From the NCBI RefSeq assembly GCF_000001735.4, contig NC_003070.9:3162001-3226000 (forward strand): a stretch of 64,000 bases of DNA, given 5' to 3'. Below are positions 1 through 15,120 of this stretch, piece after piece. The notes beneath the pieces are model-generated. The model ran no database searches, was not told where the DNA came from, and saw nothing but the letters and a program-made list of their open reading frames with translations. The position numbers and the translations under genes were made by a program. The stretch is from Arabidopsis thaliana (Eukaryota > Streptophyta > Magnoliopsida > Brassicales > Brassicaceae). Position 1 is the stretch's first letter. Every line of letters starts with the position of its first letter.

Positions 1-1
1 G

Positions 2-3122
<3,121 letters not shown>

Positions 3123-3549
3123 AAACTTGAGTTTTGTATTGCTTACAAGTTTTAAGGAGACGTAGCTTGACTTTGTATTGGTAAGTTTTTTTAATATGAG
3201 TCATGACTTTGTAAAAAGGTTATGATATATTCTCTGTTTGTATGCTTTGCAAGAGTCAAGAAATTTGAATGCTTCAGGATCTATTTGGTTCCAAATGTAA
3301 GTACAATCTGAAGATGTTTAATCCTCCTCTCTTTCAATGCAAATTTTATCCTTGGCTAGAAGAGATCGTATGGGAGAGAAAGAAAAAAGCTTGCATATCA
3401 TTCAAGATGGAATTTCAATGTTTTTGGCCTAAAGCCAAAATCAAAAATACAAGTAGTCTGTGTGTAAACTCTTATTATTAGAAAAGCAACAAAAGATAAC
3501 TAGAGAGTTTCAGCCCTCTCTTCAAAAACTGATAAGGCTCTCAATTCTT
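3123..3549. other. Convergent 3' intergenic/UTR region
   Basis: These 427 bases separate the stop codons of CDC5 (+) and PGM1 (-), so they hold both 3'UTRs and polyadenylation regions. T-rich sequence with TTTGTAT and AATATG-like elements near 3130-3240 suits plant 3' ends. I see no gene. Confidence 0.7.
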
Positions 3550-5812
3550 CTACTCCACTACTTCAATCAGGGTGGGCTCATAGTCAGAGGGAGCCACAAA
3601 TCCATGGAGGTTCATCACTGTTGCAGCTACATTTGCAAGCCCCGGTGTTTCCAGATCTTTACGGAATCTCACTCCTTGAGCCAAACCAGGACCTCCAATA
3701 GCAATTGGCACCTACAAACAATAATTACAATCTCCCATCAGATATGGTCCAATGGTTTATGTTATGGTAATAACACAGATTACAGATATGGACTTACTGG
3801 CTTGAGTGTGTGAGAGGTTAGAATCTGAAGCTTCCCTTCCTTATCCAAAGCAGGCTTGCCAGATTTATCCCTCTTCACCATGTCCTCTGCGTTTCCGTGA
3901 TCAGCAGTCACAACATAAATTCCTTTCACTTGTTCGATTGCATCAAAAATCATCTGCAACAACCAAACCATTTGTGGGCTAAGTCACACACTCACACATA
4001 TCATCATTAAGACTTGTCAATAAACTTATAAAACATACCTTCACAGCAAGATCAGCAGCCTCGCATGCAACAACCGTGGCTTCAATATCACCTGTATGAC
4101 CCACCATATCTCCATTTGGAATGTTAACTCGCACCTGAAAATCAATATTGAAACATAAGATGATCACTGCTTATTTCCTGGGATGTTCGATTATAAGATC
4201 ATAAGACTATGCATCCATCTCACCTGATCAAACTTGCCACTAAGGATTGCATCCCTTGCCTTCTCACCAATTTCCAGAGCTTTCATCTTTGGCTGGACAT
4301 TGAATGATATTCCACTGTCACTTGGGATTTCAACATACTCCTCCAATTTCTCGTTGAAATATCCAGATCGATTTCCATTCCAGAAGAAGGTGACATGCCC
4401 AAACTTGACGGTCTCACTGTTTCAGTCACATACATTAATATATATGATCAGTTCAAGCGTGATACACTATTGGCAAAAATGCAAAGCATAGTATAGACCT
4501 ATAATGAGCAAGCAACTGGAACTATACTAAACAAAGCATATAACCATTACTCAAAGTGAGAAAAGGACAGAAGTTGAAATACCTGCAAGCAAAAGTACTG
4601 ACGCCATTGTGAGTCAAATATTCACCAGATGTTCTATCAATCTCCGGGGGAGAAACAAGGTAACGGCTTGGTAGCTTAAGCTCTCCATCATACTGAAGCA
4701 TACCAGCATAACGAATCTTTGGGTACCTCACACGGTCAAATTTGTCAAAATCTTCGTACTCAAGTGCCTTAGCATGCATAACCATACGATCAGCCCTGAA
4801 GTTGAAGGTAACAACAGCATCACCGTCCACAATCGGACCAACTGCTTTCCCTGATTCATCAACAATCACAAACGGGGGCAAATACTGGTCATTAGCACCA
4901 GGCTCTTTCCTCAAAGTCTTCACAGCTTCAACAGCGTTTTTGAATTTGTGAGGAGCTTCTCCAAGAACTTGAGCATCCCAACCTCTTTTAACAACTTCCC
5001 AATCATTCTCATATCGGTCCAAAGTCACATACATACGTCCTCCACCAGATGCAATCTGAGCATCCACACCATTCTCACGTAATGCAACGAGGTCGGCTTC
5101 AAGGGTTTCCACAAATCCAACACTAGAACCATCCAAAACATCACGACCATCAGTAAGAATATGGACTCTGATTCTCTTAGCACCACGTTCAGCAGATCCT
5201 TTAATCAACAACTGCGCAAAAGCAACAACAAGTTTAAGGAATCATCAACAAACATTAAACCAGAATTTGAACAAAATAATGAAGAACATATCAAATCAAA
5301 ACCTGTAGTTGATCGAGACGAGAGTGAACTCCACCGTCACTGAGAAGTCCAACAAGATGCAAAGTATTCGTCTCGAAAGATTCAGAAACGTATTTAAAAC
5401 CTTCACCTTCAAAGATTTTGCCAGAAGCAAGAGCTTGGTCACAAAGCTTAGCACCTTGAGCAAAGATACGACCAGCACCAAGAGCATTATGACCAACCTC
5501 ACTGTTTCCCATATCATCTTCACTAGGAAGTCCTACAGCAGTACCGTGAGCTTTGATCAAAGTCCAAGTATCAGGAGCTCCCTATAGAGAAACAAGAGTA
5601 AGTTCAATGAATCCAAAAAGCATCAAAAATCAAAGATTAAGGAGGTAACATACATGTTTAAGAGAATCCATGGCTGGAGTTGGAGCGTTGTGGATACAGT
5701 TGTACTGATCAGGGGCAGATTCACCCCAACCATCTAAGACGATTACGGCGATGGTCTTACCCTTGGGGAGCTTGGGGTGGTCATCGAGCTTCCAAGCGGA
5801 GGAGGTAGCCAT
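3550..5812 (-). CDS. PGM1: 2,3-bisphosphoglycerate-independent phosphoglycerate mutase
   Basis: Seven exons on the minus strand, 5812-5654, 5581-5303, 5211-4583, 4416-4224, 4134-4039, 3953-3798 and 3711-3550, give 557 aa, the usual plant iPGAM length. The enzyme interconverts 3- and 2-phosphoglycerate in cytosolic glycolysis through a phosphoserine intermediate with a dinuclear metal (Mn) centre. Visible landmarks are the N-terminal metal motif VLDGWG (about 25-30), the catalytic serine in MGNSEVGH (Ser80), DGRD and FNFRADR in the transferase domain, and the C-terminal metal ligands GHTGD and [10 protein letters not shown]. No transit peptide is apparent. I recognise it as At1g09780 (iPGAM1), one of two redundant Arabidopsis genes important for pollen and guard-cell function. 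All introns are GT-AG. Confidence 0.97.
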
Positions 5813-6567
5813 AGCTGAGATTTTTTGAGATGCAATCGGAGAATCTCAAAGCAGATCTGAGAGAAAAGTGAAGGTTGGTGTGAAGGAAGAGGCGGGTTTT
5901 AAAAAGAGGCGTTTTTGCAATATGGGCCCGTCAATTGGGCCACTTGTCTCTCACGTAAATATAAAATTCTTATTGGCTCCGAATATTCTTTTTCCTTATT
6001 TTTCTTATGAGATTTTACATTGTGATGACACATGCCATTTTGTTATTTATATGTTTAGGAAAAAAACAAAAAAAAAACATTGCGACATTCAACTTTTATT
6101 CTTTTTTTTTCACAAGAGTGATAATTTTAATGCGACATTCAACTTTTTTTAACAATTAAAATTTAGAAATATTGCTTTACTTCCATTTTATTAGAGCTTA
6201 GAATACATGTACTATTGCCTTATTCATTTACTTGGTTTACAAGGACTTCGTAAGAGTAATTTTCCTTTCCACTTATAGAACTTCACCGCTTGATATGGTG
6301 GGCCATATATAACTAGTTTCAACTTTCAATATGACGAACCGGCTTTGTGTATTGGTTAATAAATACACCATAAATATCTTACCTTATTCTTAGTTCTTTT
6401 AAATCTCAAATGGTCAAGAAATGTGAATGGACATCACAGAACATGCTTCCTAAATCCTAATACTGTATATTAATCCTTTTTGATGCAAGCTTTATTAGAG
6501 GCTTTGTTTCTTGGAAAAGTCAAAGAAGCATGGAACAATGTAGGTTCAAATGAAAGAAACAATCTCA
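5813..6567. other. PGM1 5' leader/promoter and COBL6 3' flank
   Basis: AT-rich spacer between PGM1 and COBL6, both on the minus strand. Close to the PGM1 start, at about 5923-5943, are two GGGCC(C/A) motifs ('GGGCCCG' and 'TTGGGCC'). Such site II-type elements are common in housekeeping plant promoters. The rest has several A or T runs and no supported ORF. Confidence 0.5.
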
Positions 6568-8819
6568 TCAAACTAGTAGAAGAAGATGATGAAGGAGAAA
6601 ACAGAAAACGACTGAAACAGAGCTAATAACAGCAGAGGAAGACGAAGAGGAATGAGCAGATTTTGGCAGCCTTGGAAAGTCATCTGGAGAAGGCATAACA
6701 CATTCATCACCATTGAACAAGATTCTCCTTGGGAAAGCCCAACCTTCTCTGAAAGTGAAATTTCCCATATCCTTCTTCAGCAATAACTCTGTTTGAACAT
6801 TCCCAATCTTTCCTTCTTGAAGCAAAACATCATTATAAAACTGGACTCCCCAAAACATCCCTGTGTCATCTGAAATAACACCACACGAAGAACAAGTGAT
6901 GTTAGACCAATAATCTAAGAGACTATGGTGTGGTTTTTAAAGAATTTCCTTACTGATGCTGTTTTGATATGGTGTCAAAGATTTGTAGTTAAAGCTAAAG
7001 ACTTGTTGGACGCTTTTCAAGTTTGGATGAAGCACCACTAAGTTCCAATTAGTGTAATTCTTCATTGTGTTGAAATTTGTTGCTGTGATCTTAACCCTCC
7101 AATACTCTCTATAGTTCACTTTCACATGCCAGTGGATGCGGATGGGACACATATGATCCGAACACTTCACGACAGGCGATACTTCCTCATCTGGATCATG
7201 TTTCTGTTCAAGATATGGCGGCAACTCTCCATCCCTGATCAATCAAATGTTGCTCTCTAGTATATATTATACATGTTGTTACATCTATATCCAAAAAAAA
7301 GTGAAAGGTTTAGAAAAGTGAATTACTTGACACAATGGGAACTCGAGCAGCCGCAGCTACAGGTAGGACAAGGAACAATGTTTTGGTAGTAGAAGGCAGA
7401 GAGTGAAACGCAGCATTTTGGCGATGGTGATGACCGAAACTGCGAGTATACACACACTGCCTCCCATGTTGCTGCACTCAACACCACATATCTTATGTTA
7501 CATAACTCAAAAAACCTATGTATAACATGTTTCTACATTTCTCAACTTCTTTTTGTAATTATATTGCAATTTATATAATTTTGGTTACCTAGAGCTTGTG
7601 TTTTGCGACGGCCCTTATCAGTACTAAACTTAGTCGGGGACACGGATGTAGCATTGTCGCAGCTATAACCCGGGACCCCTATATCGAAATTAGAAGGCAT
7701 ATTGAACTCCTCAGGGCCATCAGGAGAGCTTCCAACTGTCATGTGAAAAGCAGAGACGTGATTGGCGTGGTCCTGAGACATGGAAGTCAAGACGCCTCCA
7801 CGGCAACAATTGGCAACTTGAACGTTGAGAGAAGCACCGGGAAGAAGGTCGACTATGGTTGGTCGCTCGAGACAGCAGTGAGGAAGGTTACCGCTGGAGG
7901 CAAAGGCAGAGCAATTACCTTGCTCCGTCGTCTCAGCTCCTTTCATGTCCCATATCACTTCTTGGTTGAGCCAATGCCAGCTAAGCTTCCACCCTGGCTT
8001 TTCCACGTGTCGATACTCTTGCATGTTCTCTAACGTTACTTGTACCTGCAACATTACATTTTCAACATTCCAAGCATTATAAGCTTTAGTTTTTACTTTT
8101 TCGTTTGCAAAATTAATGTAGGAGTATCTTTCAATTTTAGGTAAAATCAGTAAACCTAAACTTAACAATATATAATAAATTTGAATCATCATTGAACAAG
8201 GGCCACATTACTTTATAAGACATAACAGATTTCATAAAACGTCAAGAGAACAAAAAAAACGAGAAAAGAAAACCAAACTTTACAAGCTTTTTATAATCAG
8301 AAAATGATTTTGACAAAATCAACTTTGCAGGAAACAAAACAAACTTTTGAGTAACTTCTTCGTCTCAAGCTTAATATTCGGACACTAATTTAGTTATTTT
8401 CTTTTGTTATATCATTAAGTATTTTTTTTTATAAACCCAGATTCTCCCAAGAACAAAAAAAGGAACCCCAGATTATCTGAGGCTCATGCGGGTCCTATAA
8501 TCAGACACAGAAATAAAACTTACGAGAAAATATGGAGAGGAATAAAAAAAAACAAGAGAAGGAAGAAGAGTTACGTGGTGTTGGCCAGGTGATGATAAAA
8601 GAAGATCCCATTTGATAATGATTTTTCCGAACGGATCAAGAGGATCGTATCCATCTGCAACCATTTTATCAATCATAATCATAAACCCTACAAAACAATT
8701 TTCAAAGATTCGTTTTGTGATAAGAATAACAAAAAGAGTCTAAAAGACTTACGTGTGGGTGATAAGATTGAACAGAGAATGACAGTAACGACGAGCAAAA
8801 GATTTAGCATTGCACCCAT
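6568..8819 (-). CDS. COBL6: COBRA-like GPI-anchored cell-wall protein
   Basis: Minus-strand exons 8819-8753, 8654-8575, 8045-7589, 7471-7327, 7234-6954 and 6869-6568 give 443 aa. Using an upstream acceptor for exon 2 (exon from 8687) adds 11 residues and gives 454, the length I recall for At1g09790. The protein has an N-terminal signal peptide (hydrophobic residues about 4-20), then the COBRA domain starting GYDPLDPFG and containing VIWDMKGAETTEQG, HCC, CCVSFSAFYY, CPTCSCGC, MCPIRIHWHVK, YWRVKITATNFN and FSFNYKSLTPY. A Ser-rich stretch and a hydrophobic C-terminal tail form a GPI-attachment signal. COBRA family members sit on the outer plasma-membrane face and affect cellulose microfibril deposition; the specific role of this paralogue is not visible here. 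The short exon-2 form keeps the signal peptide directly next to the conserved domain, as in COBRA itself. Confidence 0.93.
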
Positions 8820-10195
8820 TTTTGTCTCACAGACGATGAACAAATTAAACGAGAAGATCAAAATAAACTAGTCACGTCGAATTTCAGATTCCGATGAAAA
8901 TATTTTTTTCTAAAACGTGAATTTTGATTTGGCTTTGGGAATAAGAAAGAGAGAGATAAAAATCTCAAGAGTTTTAAGTGTGACGCCTCGGGTTTCTCTG
9001 TGTTAAGAGAGAGAGATAGAGAGACAATTAAAGCAAAGAAGTCACACAGTGACTGTTTAGTGTTTGCAACGAAGAGTTTTGCATTTGTGTACACAACAAC
9101 AACAACACTCTTCACTCTTTTTCTTTCTATTTTTGGATTTTTGACTTACTTTTATTTTTTATTATCAAGGCTATTAGCTGTAAAATAAAATCATTTTTAC
9201 CTTATTTGTACACTCTTCTAATTCTTCAAGTTTTCTGGTAGTTTAGTAGGTGCCAGCTATTATTTTTGAGGAATGATTCACGTACGTTATCTTCTTGTAA
9301 CTTTTTAATTTTCTGTATTTTTATGGAATTCAATCCAGGGGCATTAGCAAACAAAATCATTTGATTTTCACTAGGTTATCAGATTAATTTTTGAGGTTAA
9401 CAAAGATTTGGACATCACTACATCAGTGAATATATATAGCAATTATTTGATTATGCGACCATAATAATATTGTATGGTATCAGTTATTCTAGAGCGAGCA
9501 GCTTGCTCTATCTCTTATGGCATTGATGAAAACTTTTTAACTAAGCAACCATTATATAAAATTACGAATAGAGGTCACAAATGATTCATATGCAATTAAA
9601 CATGTTGACCAAGGGGAAATAAATAAAGATTAGAATTTAATTAGAGAAGAATGTGTCAGAAAGAGATGCGTTTTTCATGAGCGTCAACACCAAATAAGCT
9701 CTTTTCACGCCTTCCTTAGGCATTTCGTTTAATAAATAACATAGAGACGAAATTTAATTAACAATAATATGCCGTTATAAAGAAAATAACAGTTTTTATT
9801 GACAATGTAAAAGCACAACGATTATTAATTTATTATCTTTCAATTTATATCTTAAAATGGAAAAACAAAACCCAATATTAATCTATCAATTATTCATCTT
9901 ACCAAAAAAATCTATCAATTATTCAAAAGTAGTGATTAGTGAATGAATATATTTCATCCTTCATTTGAAGTGTGGTGCAAGACGCGCGAACCAGAGAAAT
10001 AACTCTAATCCGGTTTGGTTCGATTTATAAGATCAAAATGGTTTAAATTTTGGTTCATTAAGTTTGATCGGTTTGGTTGTGGTTTTTTATTGTTTCCCAA
10101 ACTGCCGATGAATAGTCAAAGTTATGTCAAGTCGGTGATCGGAGAACTTTTTGACGCCGAGAGAGAGACAGAGAAGAAGCGAGAGCGAGAGAGAA
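8820..10195. other. Divergent promoter region COBL6 / CMC4-like
   Basis: About 1.4 kb between divergent genes. It is strongly AT-rich with no supported gene. There are purine-rich GAGA tracts near 9005-9025 (COBL6 side) and 10158-10194 (immediately before the CMC4-like ATG, probably 5'UTR). A 16-bp direct repeat occurs at 9881-9896 and 9910-9925. The weak ORFs here have no recognisable content. Confidence 0.5.
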
Positions 10196-11321
10196 ATGGC
10201 GCAACCAAGCAAAGAACCCTGCAAGAAAGAGGCTTGTGACATCCAAGCCTGTCTTTCCAAAAACAATTTTCTTCCTCAAAGGTGATTGATTCCTTCTCTT
10301 TCTTTTTTCCTTTCATTATATCCCGCAGATTGATTATTCATCGCGATTGTCCGTGAAATCGATTTTGATGGTGAAGTGCTTTTTGCATTTGAAGATTCCT
10401 TCATGTTTCTTATGACTTATGAGGCTAGTGAATTGGATATCCATTTAATTGAAGATTTGGGTTGTGATCTTAGTTTTGGGGGTTTAGGGTTCATGTCTCG
10501 ATCATTATGTTTTCAGCTAAGTTATTTCTCTTGCTAGCATAAGATTTGATGAATCCTTGAAGGCTTTAAGAATCCTTTTTCTTAGTAACTGTGAGGTTTG
10601 GTGTGGAGATTATTGACCAAATTTCCAAGTTTAGGTACTAGTGTTATAACTTACCTAGTTTGAGAAACAGAGATGGATGAGTAGAACCTGAATCATGTCG
10701 TTTCGTATTGTCGGATGAGCAAAATCAGGCTGGTTATAGATATCCTCACTATATATTGTATATTCGTCTTTGGATTGTGTTAAAAGTTGGCTTCTCTTGA
10801 GGGAAAAAAATTGAATGCATTGTCACTTTGTTTGCATGTACTTACCTTGGTTTCACTTATGAGCTACTATAAGAAAACGAATCTGGTTTTCTTCTTTTGA
10901 TTAACGATTTTTCATAAGGCTCTTGACTCTTTGATCTACATGACTACAGGATCTCCAGGTTTTATCATGTTTTGTGCATAGAATTATCTTTAGTAATCAT
11001 TCATGTCTCTATGCCTTACTTTAGACAGTTCCATGAAAAGTTTGAGAAATAGCATCATGATTAACTCAGTTAAGAGATGTTGAAGAACAACAACGACAAC
11101 ATCACTTTCGATATGATAGTTTTCTACATAATGTTATCATTCAAATAATACACTGTAGAATAGTTTTACTGGAGATGCTAATAAGACTTTTGTGTGGATT
11201 TGTTGGGGGTGGCAGGTGCCAGAGAGTGATAGAGATGTTACAGGCATGTTGTGAGAGATGCAATAACGAGTCAACACATTGTGGATCTGTAGCTGCTCTC
11301 TTGAAGCAAATCAAGAAGTAA
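10196..11321 (+). CDS. CMC4-like twin CX9C mitochondrial intermembrane-space protein
   Basis: Two exons, 10196-10281 and 11216-11321, joined across a 934-nt intron, encode only 63 aa. The cysteines are spaced C9-x9-C19 and C30-x9-C40, with extra cysteines at 14, 41 and 44. This is the twin CX9C (CHCH) fold plus the third disulfide typical of CMC4/p8. The opening (KEPCKKEACDIQACL) closely resembles fungal and animal Cmc4. Such proteins are imported and oxidised by Mia40/Erv1 in the intermembrane space and are linked to respiratory-chain or cytochrome oxidase biogenesis. I recall this locus as At1g09794, annotated 'Cox19-like'; the length and spacing fit CMC4 better. The ATG follows a purine-rich leader. 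Splice phase and both motifs support the model strongly despite its size. Confidence 0.88.
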
Positions 11322-11587
11322 CAACAATAAGCAAAGGACTAATCCCTCTAAACCTGCTAGAGGCATCAGAAGAGACTACAAAGCAAATTTCTCTTTCTGT
11401 CTGTATAAATATTAAATAGCAAATAAAAAACATCTTTGAGTGTAATAAATAATTCCGGCTATTATTTTTTAATTAAATTTGAAATTTGTGAGTATCCACG
11501 TGTACACTGGGATATTTATAACGGCCTAGCTTTGTGCAATTATATCCGCCGACCATCTCTCTCCTCCGTCACCGAGGGAGAGCAACC

Positions 11588-14500
11588 ATGCCAATCTCAA
11601 TTCCCCTTAACGCCACTCTACAATACTCGTCTCCTTCTTCTTCTTCTTCTTCTTCTTCTCTCGTACCTTCTTCCCCTCTTTTCTCTCCGATTCCTTCAAC
11701 CACTGTTTCCCTTACCGGAATTCGCCAGCGATGCCTCAGGATGGTCACTTCTTGCGTCTCCAACGCTCAGAAATCCGTCCTGAATGGTGCCACCGATTCC
11801 GTCTCTGTCGTCGGGCGGGAGCAGATTCGTCTTGGTCTTCCTAGCAAAGGACGCATGGCCGCCGATTCGCTGGATCTTCTCAAGGTGAGTGTTTTGGGGA
11901 GTGGTTGTGTTTCCCTTACAAAATTGAGGATTGTGCTGACAAATTTCCATGGAGATTTGGAGTTTTTTTTGTATCTGAGTTGCCGAAACTTGAATTTGTT
12001 CTGGGAATTGCTCCTCACAATGCTCGCCATTTTTGGCACTGGAGTCTCCTTTAATTCTCAGTTTATCACTGGAGATAATCGTAGATTACTGGGATATAAA
12101 ATATCACTGGAGAAGATATAGTAGGGAGCTATACTTACTCAAGGACTAGTCTTTCTTATATTTGAGCTATTGACTCTGTTTTGAAGCCTAAATATTGATT
12201 GCTGAGCTTGCACATCGCTCCCTTGGGGAAGTTAGGTATTTGAGTGTTCTACTGTTGTGGTTTTGTCTCTGTTTGATGGTCTCTTGCTTATAGATCACAT
12301 TCTCCTTGTTTGCTTTCTTGGGTTTTTGCAAGGTTTCATTTTTTGATCCTTTGATTTCTTAAATGATTTTTCACTCTCAGTATCTCTTAGCAACGCATGA
12401 TTTTCAATCTCATAGATCCTTACAACTCTTTTACTTTCCCCTTTCTCATGAAGGATTGCCAATTGTTTGTCAAACAAGTCAATCCACGACAATATGTTGC
12501 TCAAATTCCTCAGGTATGCATTTAGAGAGAAGGCAAACGCGTATTGACTTACTAATCTATCATTGTTTGTTTGGTGTAACGCAATTTGTAATGGTAATCT
12601 CAATCTTCTTGTCCTCCAGTTACCAAATACTGAAGTTTGGTTTCAACGACCAAAAGACATTGTCAGAAAGTTGCTATCAGGAGATCTGGATCTAGGCATC
12701 GTTGGTCTTGACATAGTTGGTGAATTTGGTCAGGTAAATGACATCATAATCATATATCTTGATTAGCAGACACCTGTTGAGATTCTAGGGTATCTTAGTG
12801 CTGGTGCCTGGTGCTTAATGATTATACTGATTTTCATGGTAGAGACAAAGAAACGAGTCTAATCTTGTTATTTGTTCTTCTGCGGTTTTCCTTGACATTG
12901 CTAAACCATACTGTTTGCGTTAGCTTATATGACTTAGACTTGTCTTCCGAAGGCCATTTGGCATCAAAATTTAGAGATTTCGAGTTCTATTTTCAGGGAA
13001 ATGAAGATCTTATCATTGTCCACGAAGCTCTCAACTTTGGAGATTGTCATCTCTCCCTTGCCGTACGTTCAAATCTATTGTAGTTGTGGCTTATCATCAA
13101 TACAGATGACTTCTTGATTGCTCTTTTCATATGATTTCAGATACCCAATTATGGAATATTTGAGAATATAAAATCTCTGAAGGAGCTAGCACAAATGCCT
13201 CAATGGACCGAGGAAAGACCTTTACGAGTTGCTACAGGATTCACTTATGTATGATGAGTTACAAGTGTTCCTTTGGCTCATTATTGTCTTTTAATCTTTT
13301 TCCGGAATGCAATTTAATTGTTTTGAAGTTTATCCAACTTGTGTTTGCAGCTAGGCCCCAAATTTATGAAAGACAACGGTATAAAGCATGTGACTTTCTC
13401 AACTGCAGATGGAGCCCTAGAGGCAGCGCCTGCGGTGAGATTTACAATGTTTTCAAATCAGCCCTAGATTTCGAACTATGCACCCTTATTAGACTACCAA
13501 GTTTCCATTAGGATTAAAAAAGCTTGGAATTTGTATGAAATGTTGAGTACATTTAGATATTTTTACAAGAGAGTTATCGGATTCTTCTCTTATCTTTTCA
13601 GAGTTATTCTTGCTGATATGAGATTAACGTTCCAAATTGTGAAAGTATTTTGCTATTATGTCCCATCAGCGTGAGATGATGGATTATAGTTATAGAGAAA
13701 GAAACTACTGTTGTGTGCAGTGTTTGTTGACACATATGCTCTTGTTAATTAGATGGGGATAGCTGATGCCATTTTAGACCTTGTGAGCAGTGGGACAACC
13801 CTTAAAGAGAACAACTTAAAAGAAATTGAAGGAGGGGTTGTGCTGGAAAGTCAGGTATGACATGAAGATCTTTGGAATTGATTATTTTTTCGCACTTGGC
13901 AACCGGTGTACCAATTTTTTTTTCTTTTTACGTACTATCAGGCTGCACTAGTGGCGAGTAGAAGGGCATTGACTGAGAGAAAAGGAGCACTAGAAACAGT
14001 GCATGAGATTCTCGAGAGATTAGAGGCTCATTTGAAGGCAAATGGTCAATTCACTGTACGTGCATATTAATTGTGATGTTTCACCTTATTTCTACTTTTG
14101 CTTTCTTTCATCCGATGTTTTCACTCCAGGTGGTTGCAAACATGAGAGGAACGGATGCTGAAGAAGTGGCTGAACGTGTGAAAACCCAACCATCACTATC
14201 AGGATTGCAGGTAAAGTTTGATAACATTTGGATATCTTTCGATGTAGTTCCACTGAGTTTGTAGGTGATCGTTCAGACGATTGTGCTTATTTTGTGATGT
14301 GCAGGGACCAACAATAAGTCCAGTTTATTGTAAACGAGATGGAAAAGTAACAATTGAGTACTATGCCATTGTGATATGTGTACCAAAAAAAGCGCTTTAT
14401 GAGTCTGTGCAGCAACTGAGAGCGGTTAGTAATGATATCCACCTTTGCTTCCACCTCCCCCTTTTACTCTAAGATTGTCATTATTTAAGGGATTTACAAA

Positions 14501-14690
14501 TACATGGCAAACCACATTGTTTTTGGTACTGAGATCAGTCTTTTGTCTCAAATCTCGGATGTGTTCTTAAGTAATGTGTCACATGTGATTGCAGGTGGGA
14601 GGAAGTGGGGTACTAGTTTCTCCTGTAACATACATTTTTCATGAGGAGACTCCCAGATGGAGTCAGCTTCTGAGTAACCTCGGCCTTTGA
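11588..14690 (+). CDS. HISN1B: ATP phosphoribosyltransferase, plastidic (first step of histidine synthesis)
   Basis: Eleven exons, 11588-11884, 12454-12513, 12620-12733, 12997-13062, 13141-13248, 13351-13434, 13753-13854, 13942-14055, 14130-14210, 14305-14424 and 14595-14690, give 413 aa. The enzyme condenses ATP with PRPP to phosphoribosyl-ATP, the committed, histidine-inhibited step of histidine biosynthesis in plastids. The first ~60 residues are Ser-rich and basic, a chloroplast transit peptide, and include an eight-serine run from a (TTC)n tract. The catalytic domain shows [21 protein letters not shown] and the PRPP-binding region [15 protein letters not shown]-terminal ACT-like regulatory domain ([13 protein letters not shown] to the end) marks the long-form HisG. 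I recognise it as At1g09795 (ATP-PRT2). The first ATG fits the transit peptide. Confidence 0.96.
11635..11660 (+). repeat. (TTC)n coding microsatellite in transit peptide
   Basis: About eight TTC/TCT repeats inside exon 1 of HISN1B encode a poly-serine run in the transit peptide. Length changes would stay in frame and probably be tolerated (inference). Confidence 0.85.
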
Positions 14691-15120
14691 TGCTGCTTCT
14701 CAGACATACTTTGGTTTAGTCAGATGCATTCGTTGGAGGAACTCTTTTGGTCAAACACTACAATGTCTTTCTTTTTTGGGTTTTATCTTTGTGGATCTTA
14801 TAGTAGAAAAAACAGAGGTTGTCTCTTTTAAGCCTTTTAAGTCCATCTATGCCATTTCAGTTTTTCAGGAGTCAACACTTTTAAAAACCAATTTTATCAA
14901 AGCATTCGTAGAAGGAGGTCAAAACATTCCAAATGAAATACTCGAAATTGATCCGCCCGTACATCACTATTTCCAGTTCATTGGATTCAGTAACTCAGGA
15001 GTGATGGTGTAACACATAAGAACTCAGTATCTCTATCTATTCAGCTAATCAGCTTCTGAACAAAAACCAATATTGGTGACTCCTCGCCCATTGTTGCGGA
15101 AATGAAGTAAATTCACGTAT
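14691..15120. other. Convergent 3' region
   Basis: 430 bases between the stop codons of HISN1B (+) and the pseudouridine synthase (-), taken up by their 3'UTRs. An open frame at 14776-15012 has no conserved features and lies in the 3'UTR, so I do not call it a gene. Confidence 0.55.

Noticed and set aside
14776..15012. 78-codon ORF after HISN1B
   Set aside because: Lies in the 3'UTR between convergent genes and has no recognisable content.
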